Counted from the first letter of the stretch, positions 33,108 to 43,535 are shown. The stretch: DNA of 64,000 nucleotides from Areca catechu (GCA_021397845.1 JAHSVC010000065.1:62001-126000), one strand, 5' to 3'. The notes: generated from the letters alone by a model not told the origin. A program made the numbers and translations.

Positions 33108-34070
33108 CTTATTCATCCCTCTTTGGGAAGATGACCCCACCAGGGTCCTCTGAATTGGAAGCACTCTCGGTGAGGAGGTCAAGTTGGAGCTGATCAACTT
33201 TCTAAGGAGTAACGCCGACGTCTTTGCTTGGTGTCAGACATGTCAGGGATTCCATCGGACGTCATCACTCATCAACTTAAAGTAGATCTGATCTACATGC
33301 CTGTCTGATAAAAGAAGAGGAGCTTCGCCCGAAAGATAAAGGGCTATCGATGAGGAGGTCAAGAAGCTCTCTGATGCTGGCTTCATCAGAGAAGCCCATT
33401 ACCCGACTGGCTAGCAAATGTTGTAATGGTGAAGAAGGCTAATGGGAAATGGAGGATCTGCGTGGACTACACTAATCTCAATAAAGCTTGTCCGAATGAC
33501 AGCTTCCCTCTGCCAAAGATTGACCAACTGGTGGATGCCACGGTCGGCCATTAGCTTTTAAGCTTCATGGATGCTTTCTCCGCCTACAACCAGATTATGA
33601 TGCATCCGGAGGATGAAGAGAAGATGGCCTTTATCACTGACAAAGGACTGTACTGCTACAAGATGATGCCCTTCGGCTTGAAGAATGCCGATGCCACTTT
33701 CAAAGGCTGATCAACCGAGTCTTCGAAGGGTAGCTCGGAAGAAACATGGAGGTGTATGTTGATGATATGATAGTCAAAAGCCTCCACAAGGCCGATCGTA
33801 TCAAAGGCTTGCAGGAATCCTTTGATGCATTGAGACGTCATCGGATGAAGTTGAATCTTGCCAAATGCACCTTTAGGGTGACTTCTGAAAAGTTTCTCGA
33901 CTTCTTGGTCACTCAAAGAGGAATTGAAATCAACCCTGACAAGATCAGAGTTGTTATCGAGATGGTACATCCGACCAATAAGAAACAAGTGCAAGAGCTT
34001 ACAGGCCAAATAGCCTATCTCAGCCATTTTATCTCTCAGTCGGCTGAGAAGTCCTTTCCTTTCTTCAAGA
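33108..34070 (+). pseudogene. Reverse transcriptase (Retand-type)
   Basis: Readable blocks in changing frames: DEEVKKLSDAGFIREAHY, NGKWRICVDYTNLNKACP, SFMDAFSAYNQIMMHPEDE, GLYCYKMMPFGLKNADATF and the catalytic VYVDDMIVKS (from 33750), then KCTFRVTSEKFLDFLV. The frame breaks near 33415, 33555 and 33705. The second copy at 46040-46980 has the same blocks, which confirms the family. The active-site Asp pair is kept, but the protein cannot be made as one chain. Confidence 0.9.
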
Positions 34071-34545
34071 CCTTACGGTGGTCGGACCGTTTTCATTGGA
34101 CCGACGAGTGTCAGTCGGCCTTTGAAGCTTTGAAAGATTATCTAAAGAACCCTCTGTTGTTGGCTAAGCCGATGGAGGGAGAGGCATTATATTTGTACCT
34201 ATCGGATGAGGCGGTGAGCTCCGTCCTCGTTCGAGTGGGAGACGACGGTCAGCAGAGACCTATCTATTACATCAGTAAGTTCTCCATGATGCTGAAACGA
34301 GATACCCTAAGATGCAGAAGTTAGTATATTCCTTGGTCATAGTAGCCAAGCGGCTCCGACCTTACTTCCAGGCGCATCCAATCATCGTTTTGTCTGACCA
34401 ACCCTTAAGGCGATCCTCCGGAGTCCATATACTTCTGGTCAGCTCACCAAGTGGGCTGTCAAACTTGGCGAGTTCGACATATCCTTCCAACCCGGTCGGT
34501 CATGAATGCCCAAGTAATTGTGACTTCATTGCAGAATGCACCTAG
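34070..34545 (+). pseudogene. RNase H domain (Retand-type)
   Basis: Follows RT with the connection segment FHWTDECQSAFEALKDYLKN. RNase H-like blocks follow: YLYLSDEAVSSVLVR, RPIYYISKFSMM, then KLVYSLVIVAKRLRPYFQAH in the next frame and IIVLSDQPL. Frameshifts lie at about 34310 and 34415. It would remove RNA from the RNA-DNA hybrid. Confidence 0.85.
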
Positions 34546-34599
34546 AAGCCGGAAGTGCCATCACGAATGCCGGCACACCTAACACCAACACCAGTGGAG

Positions 34600-34905
34600 A
34601 AGCAGAGCCCGCCTGGAGCCTCCATGTGGATGGAGCATCCAACCTTGTAGGCTGCGGGGCCGGCCTGATCCTAGCCACCCTGACGAAGAAAGTTTAGAGT
34701 ATGCTTTACACTTCTCATTTCAGGTGTCCAACAACCAAGCGGAGTACGAAGCCTTCTTGCAGGACTGAGAATAGCCAATGAGTTGGGCATCAGCTGGATC
34801 AGGGCCTTCTCCGACTCTCAGCTGGTGGTAAATCAGGTGAAGGATGAGTTCGAGGCGAGAGATCTGACCTGGCCAAGTACTTGAGCAAGGTACAAAGCCT
34901 CGTAT
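34600..34905 (+). pseudogene. Second (archaeal-type) RNase H domain
   Basis: A separate RNase H fold follows the first. Readable blocks are AWSLHVDGASNLVGCGAGLI, then in other frames a NQAEYEA-type segment (near 34733) and ANELGISWIRAFSDSQLVVN (34775-34830). This additional RNase H is known from Tat-group elements. Stops at about 34695 and frameshifts near 34760 inactivate it. Confidence 0.8.
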
Positions 34906-34934
34906 CTCGACTTAAATTCTTCGAAATTTTCATA

Positions 34935-36180
34935 TACCTCAATTGCAGAATTCCCGGGTGGATGCTTTGTCACAGTTGGCTACGGCCGTCACCAATACCT
35001 CTGACCGGACCTTTGTGGAGTATCTACAGTGCCCAAGTATTACTGAAGAGCCGACCGAGGTCCACCATGTTAAACAAGAAGCTTCTTGGATGGACCGATT
35101 CTTGCATTTCTCGTCAAAGGAATCCTTCCGGAAGATCCGACCGAAGCCAAGCGTGTATGCTGGATGGCTTCAAAGTACGTCATCCTCGATGGCACTCTCT
35201 ACAAAAGGTCATTCTCGCAGCCGTTGCTGAAGTGCTTGGGGCCAATGGACGCTAACTACGCACTCAGGGAAGTGCATGAAGGCATCTGCGACGAACACTT
35301 GGGAGGAAGATCCTGGCTTACAAGATTATCTGACAGGGATATTACTGGCCCATGATTCAGAAGGACATGTCAGACTTCGTCAGAAAGTGCGACGCGTGTC
35401 AAAGATATTCCAATATCCAAAGGAGGCCTGCCAGTCAGCTGACCCCACTCACCGCACCTTGGCCATTCGCGCAGTCGGGGATGGATATCTTGGAACCTTT
35501 CCCATCGGCATCCGACCAGCATAAATTCCTGATCGAGGCCATAGATTACTTCACCAAGTGGGTGGAGGCCGAACCACCGGCACAGATTACAGAAGCCAAA
35601 GCAGAAAGCTTTGTCTGGAACTGCATTATCTTTCGATTTGGCATTCCATGGACAATCATCACCGACAACGGAAGGCAGTTCGATAATCCCAAATTTCGGG
35701 ACTTCTGCCAGCAATATCATATCTCCTATCGGCTTATATCAGTCGGTCACCCACAGTCCAATGGAGAAGTCGAAGTCACTAATCGGACGATCTTACACAG
35801 ACTGAAGACCAGACTGAATGATGCCAAAGGGCTTTGGGCAGAAGAACTTCATTTAGTGCTCTGGGCCTATCGGACAATCGCCGAACGACGATTGGGGAGA
35901 CTCCGTTCAACTTGACTTACAGAACTGAAGCAGTCATCCCTGTAGAAGTGTCCTTACAGTCCCTGCAGATTGATCACTTTGCCGAACCGACCAACTTGGA
36001 GCAACGGAGGGCTGACCTAGATATGCTCGAAGAGACCAAGCTCCAGGTGGGCTTGAAGATGGTGACTTATCACCAGAAGATGGCCAGTTACTACAACTCT
36101 CGAGTCAAGGCTCAAACTTTCCGGGTCGGAGATTTGGTCCTGCGAAGGTAGAGATATCAAGACCGACCGAGCAAGGAAAA
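34935..36180 (+). pseudogene. Integrase (Retand-type)
   Basis: The zinc finger is readable as ALREVHEGICDEHLGG and KCDACQRYSNIQRRPASQL. The DDE core (35352-35915) has AIDYFTKWVEAEPP, IITDNGRQFDNPKF and HPQSNGEVEVTNRTIL. The C-terminal part (35834-36151) ends RVGDLVLRR before a stop. A frameshift in the AYRT(T)I segment near 35875 separates core and C-terminus. No chromodomain follows, in keeping with the Tat group. Confidence 0.9.
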
Positions 36181-36324
36181 CTCTTTCCTAATTGGGAAGG
36201 CCCTTATTGAGTCGCGGAGGTAATTCGAGCTAGGACCTACTGACTCGAACGTTTGGACGGACGGCAAGTGGCACGTCCGTGGAATGTAGACAACCTTCGC
36301 AAGTATTATCAATAAAGGCCCAAC

Positions 36325-36778
36325 TTCTCTTACGAACCACTTCCGAAAGTTTGACTCCTGTCGATAGAGGCTCTAGGGCAGCCCACTTCCGAAAGTCCAA
36401 CTATGGTCGGCAGGCTCTAGGACAACCCACTTCCGAAAGTCTGACTTCGGTCGACAGAGGCTCTAGGGCATCCCATTTTTAAAAGTTCGACTTCGGTAGA
36501 CAGAGGCTCTAGGGCAGCCCACTTCCAAAAGTCCGACTCCGGTCGGCAGAGGCTCTAGAGCAGCCTACTTCCGAAAGTCCGACTCCGATCGGTAGAGGCT
36601 CTAGGGCAGCCCACTTCCGAAAGTCCGACTCCGGTCAGCAGAGGCTCTAGGGCAGCCCACTTTCGAAAGTCTGACTTCGATCGGCAGAGGCTCTAGGACA
36701 GCCCACTTCGAAAGTCTGACTCCGATCGGGGGGGCTCTAGGGCAGCCCACTTCCGAAAGTTCGACTCCGGTTGACAAC
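36325..36778 (+). repeat. ~46-bp tandem array downstream of integrase
   Basis: About ten units of CCACTTCCGAAAGTCCGACT + CCGGTCGGCAGAGGCTCTAG + GGCAG. The second Retand element has the same array at 49253-49858 with a slightly different unit (CCAAAAAGTCCGACCCC). Such arrays in the 3' region are typical of Tat elements. Not CRISPR: there are no unique spacers. Confidence 0.92.
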
Positions 36779-36799
36779 AGCTTCAAAACGATCCACATG

Positions 36800-37125
36800 G
36801 AGATCTGATCTCAAGTTCGGACGAGCTGATGGACCAACATTGGAAAAATTCCTAAGTGTCTAGGTTCAGACTGAGCTGCTGCCCGGCAGTTACTTTGGAG
36901 TTCTCAAGCTCGGACGAGCTGACGGGCCAACACTTAGAAAAATTCTAAGTGTCTAGGTTTGGATTGAGCTACTATCCGGCAGTTACTTCAGAGTTCTCGA
37001 GTTCGGATGAGCCAACGGTCCAACACTTAGAAAAATTCCTTAGTGTCTAGGTTCGGACTGAGCTACTATCTAATAGCTACTTCGGAGTGTTCACGGTCCT
37101 ATCAAGCCGACCGTCAACACTTAGA
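36800..37125 (+). repeat. ~118-bp tandem repeats
   Basis: Three units built on GTTCGGACGAGCTGA, CCAACACTTAGAAAAATTC, TAAGTGTCTAGGTT and GAGCTACTATCCGGCAG. A related but shorter stretch is at 61095-61290 in the second element, after the SIRE insertion. Confidence 0.85.
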
Positions 37126-38035
37126 ATTTTTTGGAGGAAAGAACTTTGGTCAATCCGACCGACCCAACACACAAAGACTCGTACATAAGAAACATGACAA
37201 AAAGGAGTTCTTCTATCATATTATAAGAGCAGCTTTTACAAAAAAGAAGGTCAGACCTTTACAAACATCTTAGGTATGACTCGCTGGAGATACAGGTACG
37301 GCTTTGGCTTCATCCCCCTCGACCTCTTCGGAGCTCCGACTGGGATGATCGCCGCTCCCGCACCGGCTTCGGCCTGGGCGTCCGCTCCAACCTCCTTTAT
37401 GATGGCTTCAGCCGGGGCTTCGACCCCTCCGGTAATCAGGTCTGCCTCCTCCTCCGTGCTCTCCTCTTCTACTTATTTCGGCAGTTATAGGAAGGCAAGG
37501 TCGAGCTCTGGAAAGGCATTACTACCTTCTCCAGACACTCTTCATACCCGTAGTCGAAGCTGACTGTGCCGACTTCATTCATCTCCTCTGTGAATTCGTC
37601 GGAGGCCTTATATTCCTTCATGGCTACTTCGGTCGCCGTCACCATCAGCTCCTGGGTTTTCTTCAGTAGACCCTTATTCCTCTCTGCCTCTGCCTGGTGG
37701 CCTCTCGAGCGCCTTTCGGACTCGACCAGACATTCTTCCTCTTCGGTCAACCGATGGGCCAGAGCTCTCAACCTCCGCTTCTTCCTTTTCAGATTGGCCT
37801 CCCGGTCAGCCAGCCGCCCCCGCAGGTCTTCCGCCTGCTCCTTGAGGGTCTCTGCTTCTGCTCGGCAGGCAGACAACCCTTCTTCGGTGGCCTTCCATGC
37901 TGCCTCTGACGTAGCCATGTCCACCTCTGTCGCGGCTTTGGCCGCCTCCGCCTTTTCAACCATCTTGGCCAAGCGCTCTTTCAGGAACAACAGCTCACCC
38001 AGGCCATCGTCTATTAACAAGACATCTTGGAGGAG

Positions 38036-38111
38036 CTGCAAACAACAAGGCAATGTTAGTGACTTACAGGCAATAGAGCAAAGACCAAGGGCTCGGATCC
38101 GGGAGACTTAC
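38036..38111 (-). other. Predicted intron 2 of the reverse-strand gene (copy 1)
   Basis: Minus strand GTAAGTCTCCC ... TTGTTTGCAG, 76 bp. The homologous position in the other element (62138-62215) also has GTAAGA...GCTTGCAG, 78 bp, with the coding sequence LLxDxxLxDDGLG starting at the same base after the acceptor (CTCCTCCA). Confidence 0.75.
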
Positions 38112-38654
38112 CCCCAGCATGTGATGAAAGGAACTCTTGGCGGCCTCGTTCACTATTCACTGATCGACATTTGTAACACCCTTTTGAGTAGATCTTTGAC
38201 CCGCCCGGCGTCATGTATGGCATGCAATTTCTGATGCTCCTCATCACCGGCTTCGCCAGCCTCCCCCTGTTGGCTACTAGTCCTTCGGCCGCTTGTTCTC
38301 CTCTGGTCGTCAGGGCAATCTTTTCGATCAGTTCAATGAGTGGAGAGGTTGGAGCTGTCTCTACTTCGGTCGGCATTGATTGGTCTTCTCCCGTCCGGGT
38401 GGCCGAATGCCCGATCGAGGATGAACGCTCCGGTGTTGCACCACTTGACGAGCTGACAACGGCATGTGGTCATCCGACTCTACGGAAACAACAGTGGTGG
38501 ATGGTTCCTCCGTCCATTGCTTCTTTGGCCTTCGGGCATTGGCTCTGCCATCCGTTGCCTCTTCGGCCTCCCGGACGTCGGCTCAGTAATGCGGATGGCC
38601 CTTCTCTGCATCGCCTGCACTGAAATTGTCGCTTGGTCCGGTCTCATTCTTCCT

Positions 38655-38743
38655 CTACCGTCAAATAAAATTAGAGTCAGTAACAAACAAACAGAGCCGA
38701 TGGCGAAGGATAAAAGACCTATGACAAGCATCTGCTACCCTAC
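38655..38743 (-). other. Predicted intron 1 of the reverse-strand gene (copy 1)
   Basis: Minus strand CTTAG/GTAGGG ... GACGGTAG/AGGAAG, 89 bp. The other copy aligns at 62749-62835 (87 bp), with a good acceptor (TTTGGAACAG) but a donor changed from GT to CA. Confidence 0.65.
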
Positions 38744-39571
38744 CTAAGATTTGCTGCTGGCTGATCCCAGCCAAGTGGAGATTCTCCTCTCGAAGCAAGT
38801 CATGTACGAATGTTGGGTCGTCGTCATCCAATTTGTTGAAGTCGGCCTCGTTGACCCTCAACACTTTTCTCTCATCTATTGCTTTTGGCCTGGGGCTCTC
38901 CACGCCGTCTCAAAATCCCAGGGCTCCAAACTATCTACAAAGTACCGGGACTTCCATCCATGGATAGCCAACGAAAGCCCCCCTAATATCCTCCGACCAG
39001 GATGAGGACTAAACATCCACCACTCCTAGCTTTGGAAGTTCCTTTTGAGAATGAAAGAAATTGGAGAAAAGGGACAATCTTGGCTCGACTTCGGCCCTCT
39101 GATAGAGGACCATGAAACCATATATCGCCGAATGCTATTCGGGGTCAGCTGCGTTGGGATACCCTATAGCTATTGAAAATTTGTACAAAGAGATTGTGAA
39201 GAGGGAACCGAAGGCCAGCCTTAAGATGGTCTTCGTATACTAAAAGGGCTCCTAGGTTCAGAGGGCCATTAACCCTTCCCTCATGGCCGGGAATGGTCAG
39301 GTGCAATGTCGAAGGTATGTTATACTACCCTAAGGTTCTCTACCCTTTCCCAGGTCATACTCGACGGGATGTCATGGGGACCTGGTTCCCTATTCCCGTG
39401 GGTGGAGCTCCGGCTACCGGAAGCCATACTAGTGGAAGCGGAGAAGGAAGGGTGGGGAAGACAAACCTGGTGGTCGAAATTCCTAAAGGAGGCGAGAGCG
39501 ACGGAAGAAAGGAGCTGTTCTCTCCAAGTGAAAGTACAGCGAAAGACTCCCTCCGGGCCTTCACCCCCTCC

Positions 39572-39578
39572 TTTTATA
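39572..39578 (-). promoter_or_regulatory. TATA box for the reverse-strand gene (copy 1)
   Basis: Minus strand CCTATAAAAGG, 214 bp upstream of the start codon at 39358. The other copy has CCTATAAAAGA at 63664-63670, 209 bp before its homologous start. The stretch 39360-40017 otherwise holds no plus-strand gene. Confidence 0.65.
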
Positions 39579-40017
39579 GGTGCTGAGGGGCCGCTTCCAA
39601 TGCCCCTCGAGCACCGCGATCCACCGTTAGATGATGCGACTTCCCGATCCGACGGGGAAGCGATGGGATGTGCTGGATTGTGCCCAACTGCAATCCATGT
39701 GACCATCAATCCAACGGTGGATGAGCAGCTCCAGATACTATGCCAACCACTCGAATTCTGCCACGTCGCCCACGTCGTGTCAGGAGCCTAACGGACGTGC
39801 GTTTTGGGCTGGCAGCCGATCATTACGCCTTACCCTCATTAACTATCCCTGCCATCGCTTCCTATGTAGTGCTGACACTTGTGGGGGCAGAGTTTCAGAG
39901 TGGAAGACGGCCGGTTGCAATATGCCGGATCAGATTCGTAATCATCCCAGAGATCAATGCATTAAATGCCAAATAATGCTCCCGTCCTTCGAAGCTACAG
40001 AACCGCTCGAAGGCCAA

Positions 40018-40032
40018 GAGCAAGGGGGCAAT
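40018..40032 (+). other. Polypurine tract of the first Retand-type element
   Basis: AGAGCAAGGGGGCAAT directly precedes the LTR start TGTTATATCC at 40033. Confidence 0.75.
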
Positions 40033-40077
40033 TGTTATATCCAACCAGCTCAGCATTGGACCAGACCACCATATTTC

Positions 40078-40390
40078 CTGAGGTCCGACCAACCCACTGA
40101 AGTAGAGGTTCAAATGACACACTTCTACTGAGGTCCAGCTAACCTGCTCCTGTTGAGGCTCCGACGGATGCTTCCCTTCGGAGGTCCGACCTACCCACTG
40201 AATTAGAGGTCCGAATGACCCACTTATGCTGAGGTCCGGCCAACCTGCTCCTGTTGAGGCTCGACGGACACTTCTCTTCGAAGGTCCGACTGACCCACTA
40301 AAGTAAAGGTCGAACGACCCACTTCTGCTGAGGTCTGGCCAACCTGCTCCTATTGAGGCTCCGACGGATGCTTCCCTTTGGATGTCTGAC
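40078..40390 (+). repeat. ~102-bp tandem repeats in U3 of the 3' LTR
   Basis: Three units of GAGGTCCGACCNACCCACTG, AGAGGTCCGAATGACCCACTT, CTGAGGTCCGGCCAACCTGC and TCCTGTTGAGGCTCCGACGG. They lie about 250-550 bp upstream of the TATA box, a usual place for U3 enhancer-like repeats. Confidence 0.88.
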
Positions 40391-40632
40391 CGATCCACTT
40401 TTGCTGAGGTCTGGCCGACCCATTCCAAGGATGGTTCGGTGATTCCAGAAGTCTCTTTCAGCTGGTACCAGAATTCTGTCACAACAGAATTCTGACACAT
40501 CAGCACCACTACTCCATTTCTCCCACAATGTTGTCCTATCTAGGTACCATGTGGCCACTCTCCATATTCTCCTAGGGGCAGATCGGCCTTTCCTGGCCTC
40601 ATCCCTAATGGATTTTGGCATTGCTCCACACC

Positions 40633-40639
40633 TATATAA
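40633..40639 (+). promoter_or_regulatory. TATA box in Retand LTR
   Basis: TATATAA within CACCTATATAAGG. The second element has GCCTATATAAGG at the homologous position (43664-43670). It probably drives genomic RNA from the LTR. Confidence 0.7.
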
Positions 40640-40883
40640 GGTAAACCGGGGGACACAGGGCGGTAAGCAAGCTCAAGTAAGCTAGCACAAACTCTCTTCC
40701 TTCTCCATATGCTGCCTCTTTGATTCCTCCATTCTGTTGCCCTCAAGTTCTCGCTAATTTAAGCATTGGAGTGTCCACTGTCGGAATGCCACCAGCCCTT
40801 GGGGGACTTTGTTACAGGTAAACCGGGAGAAGAGCGCTCTAGCCCAGTCGTCCAAACCCGATCCGGGAGAAGTTGCAGCAGCA

Positions 40884-41720
40884 GCAGCACCAAAATGAAT
40901 AACTCCCATGACCTCTAGTAACAATATGAGTTAGACAAGATCATCGGTGGTTTCAGCAATAGCCGTATATTCAATCTCAATGCTAGACCTAGAGATAATG
41001 TTTGCTTTTCATGTATGCCAAGAGATACGAGAGTTGCCTAAAAGAAAATAATATCTTATAATGGAGCATCTATCGGTAGGATCACCAGCCGAATCAGTAT
41101 CAATATAAGCACTCAAGTGCCAAAAAGATTGATAGCAAAATGCAAGCTCTCAAATATAATACCCTTAACATGGTGCAGAATTGTAAAACAACAGCAAAAC
41201 GAGTGGATCGACAAGCTATCATAAACTAAATGATGATATAAATGGCATAAGCTATATCTAGCCAAGTATCCATGAGATATACAGCACCATCAACTAACTA
41301 CTTGTAATGAATAGCATTAAAAAGAGGAGTTCCATCAATGGGCGTTAATTTGGCATGAATCTTAAGAAATATAGAAGTAAACTTGCTACTTGATAATCTA
41401 GCTGGAAATTAAATGAGATCATATGCATTTTTATTTGTAATATATAATATCCATCAAAGCTAGATGAAACCTTAGGATCCAAGAAGTAACTCACTGCTCC
41501 CTAGTCCATCTCTATTGCTTGATTAAGATACTATTTGAGATCATGAATGCTGGGGAAATCATCTTCAATTATAATCATATCATTCAGATAAAGTAATAAT
41601 AAGGTGATACCCTTATCAATTTTATAGAGGGAAAAAAAGGGGGAATCGTAAAAACTATAAGTGAAACCAAATCAAAAGATAATAACATTGAATTTTGCAA
41701 ACTAGGCACAAGGAGCTTGC
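40884..41720 (-). pseudogene. Ty1/copia RT-RNase H relic
   Basis: On the minus strand a worn copia pol tail is readable. It runs RT (LLLYLNDMIIIEDD near 41600, then LDPKVSSSFDGYYI), the connection segment (LTPIDGTPLFNAIHYK; DIAYAIYI), and RNase H (AYIDTDSAGDPTDRCSTTGY near 41080; ISWHAKKQT). There is a stop or shift every few dozen codons. The catalytic YVDD has become YLND. The strand is opposite to both neighbouring Retand elements. No LTRs were found, so this is an old fragment into which the Retand element may have inserted. Confidence 0.82.
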
Positions 41721-42291
41721 TTAATTAGGTAGACAAGGATAAACTAATGGTGGCTCATGTACTCTGTTAAGAAAAAGAAAAAAAAAAAAATAAAAGAAGT
41801 AGATGACAAAATATTTCTATTTAAATTGTATATGAATTGCTTGTTTACAATATTATGCATAGGGTGTATATGAATTGCTTGTTATATTAACGAGGAAACA
41901 ACATTCTTTACCTCAAGACCACTGTATATATTAGCAAACTGATAATAGCTATTAATAATGAAACCTTAATTTAGCATATACAATTAGGATCACATAACTT
42001 ATTTGCATACTCCATTCTAATCAAGATAATACATGTTAGAAACTATTATTTGCTTCCAATTTCTTAGGGTAATCTGACAATAGGTATATCAAGAATGGAC
42101 TCTCCATGCACTAGGGAGGCCTTATGTTATAAATATTTGTCATAATTTTGCATATTTTAAATGTTCTAGCAGAATTTTTGGAGTACACTAGAGTCTTGTT
42201 AATAAATATATGAGTGATAGATTAAAATCAAATCAGAAATAAATCAAATAAAAAAGTATAGCATAATTACTGGACTAGGATGAAGATGTAG
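41721..42291. other. No gene recognised
   Basis: AT-rich stretch between the copia relic and the CACTA end. It includes a poly-A run near 41772 and a small duplicated phrase (TATATGAATTGCTTGTT at 41828 and 41866). I see nothing further. Confidence 0.5.
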
Positions 42292-42660
42292 CACTACAGC
42301 AAAACAGGCTTTTCTGATGCTTTTTTTGACCTTTCCCGATGCTTTAAAGCGTCGCTAAAACCATTTCTACGTTCCGCGAGCGTCAAGTGCAAGAGTGGGA
42401 GAAATTTTTCGACGCTTTTTGGAAGCGTCGGTGATTTTTCCCGATGCTTTATATTTTTCCCGACGCTTTAAAGCATCGGGAATAAGCTGAGTTATTCCCG
42501 ATACTTTAAAGCATCCGGAATAAAGTTATTCTCGATGCTTTAAAGCATATGGAATAACTTTATTCTAGATGCTTTTATTCTCAATGCTTTAAAGCATCAG
42601 AAATAAATCTAGGATAAAGTTATTCCGATGCTTTAAAGTATCGAAAATTCTAATTTTTTT
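42292..42660 (+). mobile_element. Left end of a second CACTA family, truncated
   Basis: Starts CACTACAGCAAAACAGG, the terminal signature of CACTA elements. A subterminal array follows of near-palindromes (GATGCTTTAAAGCATC inside TTCCCGA...TCGGGAATAA), about eight copies. No matching right end (…TGTAGTG) is found before 43536. TAG precedes the start (42289-42291) as a possible duplication half. No transposase. Confidence 0.7.
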
Positions 42661-43535
42661 TTAAAAAATTAATTAATTATTTTAAAATTTAAATATCTGT
42701 ATAATATTTAAATATTTTTTAAAAAAATTTATGATATCAGAGCATATTAAATTAAGATATCCAACAATAACAAGAAGACACCTTACGAAACCGTGCATGT
42801 ACATTAGAGTTTCTCCTTTTTTTATTTTTCATTACCTCAATGAAAACATGCGACGCACTCTCTTTATAAACATAGAAAAAAAAAAATGAAATGCTTCCTG
42901 ATTGCGGATACCTTAATAGATCGAGACAGAAGACTCCAAACAGAAAAATTGAGGACAATTCACCTTTATATCTTTGGTTTGCTTTGCCTTGCTCTTCCTC
43001 GGATTTGCAATACTCTTGGTCTAATTAGGTAGAAGAACAATTTCTTCATCTACACTCATTCTTTAAAAAAAGGCTCCATTACAGCTTGTTAATTGTTTCG
43101 GCTGTGCTAGAAGTACATCATCTTAGTTTTGCGATTCGTCATCCTTGAAAGCCTCCCGTCAACCATACAACAAATGGACACTCCCAACTAAGATTCTAAG
43201 GCTCAATGTAGGTTCCAAAATAATCATAAATCCAGAATTTATCACGTAAGCAAGCAAAATTCCATTGATATATCAAAGAGGATTTGAGAAGGCAATTGGA
43301 CGAGGTGGACTAATTCTTTTCTCCTTTCCCTCTCCAAGCAAAAGGATATGGCAGTCAGTAGTAGATGTGTTCATGATCGAAAACATCCTGCACTCAAGCA
43401 AATTGGTTCTGCTTGTTAATGGGGGAACCTACAAGTAGATTAATATGAAGAGGGGCCCTAAGCGAGGAGACCTTTGTCCTACCTTTATTCATTACATATA
43501 TATTAGACATGATGATGTTGTTTACAATGGCTTTT
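42661..43535. other. No gene recognised
   Basis: Sequence of ordinary composition between the CACTA end and the LTR remnant. No domain, RNA gene or repeat that I can name. It could include the interior of the truncated CACTA element. Confidence 0.5.

Larger units (their letters stand above)
37469..39358 (-). pseudogene. Reverse-strand gene of the Retand-type element, copy 1 (coiled coil)
   Basis: Read on the minus strand: start codon at 39358 (MTWERVENLRVV, then a stop). A block like the plant 'putative gypsy type transposon' domain follows (IYGFMVLYQRAEVEPRLSLF, near 39080-39150), then ERKVLRVNEADFNKLDD. A candidate intron lies at 38655-38743, then a basic exon (MRPDQATISVQAMQRRA). A second intron lies at 38036-38111 (GTAAGT...TTTGCAG). 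The last exon is a long Lys/Glu/Ala coiled coil (LLQDVLLIDDGLGE ... LADREANLKRKKRRLRALA ... EYKASDEFTEE ... GYEECLEKV). The copy at 61492-63455 has the same plan. Tat elements such as Grande are known to carry a reverse-strand ORF here; its role is unknown. Frame breaks make this copy a pseudogene. Confidence 0.8.
33105..40883 (+). mobile_element. Ty3/gypsy Tat/Retand-type element, 5'-truncated
   Basis: Contains RT, RNase H, a second archaeal-type RNase H, integrase, two tandem-repeat blocks, a reverse-strand ORF, polypurine tract and 3' LTR. The second RNase H and the reverse-strand ORF are marks of the Tat group. The 5' LTR, gag and protease are missing; homology to the copy at 43536 starts at its position ~46015. 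All frames are broken. Confidence 0.9.
40033..40883 (+). repeat. 3' LTR of the first Retand-type element
   Basis: Starts TGTTATATCCAACC and ends ...CGGGAGAAGTTGCAGCAGCA. Its right ~340 bp align with the 5' LTR remnant at 43536-43880, including a TATA box (TATATAA, 40633-40639), CTCTTCCTTCTCCAT, the ATTCTGTTGCC block and AGAGCGCTCTAG. The last bases merge into a CAG run, so the border is good to a few bases. Confidence 0.85.

Noticed and set aside
36325..36778. CRISPR-like regular repeats (also 49253-49858)
   Set aside because: Units are contiguous with no unique spacers and lie inside plant Ty3/gypsy elements. They are tandem repeats.
37566..38234. Plus-strand Ser/Arg/Pro-rich frames opposite the coiled-coil exons (also 62350-62871)
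   Set aside because: Shadow frames. The conserved reading between the two element copies is on the minus strand.
43340..43365. Possible right end of the second CACTA element at CAGTAGTAG
   Set aside because: It lacks the reverse complement of CACTACAGCAAAAC and the preceding palindrome array. TAG-TAG is too short to be evidence.
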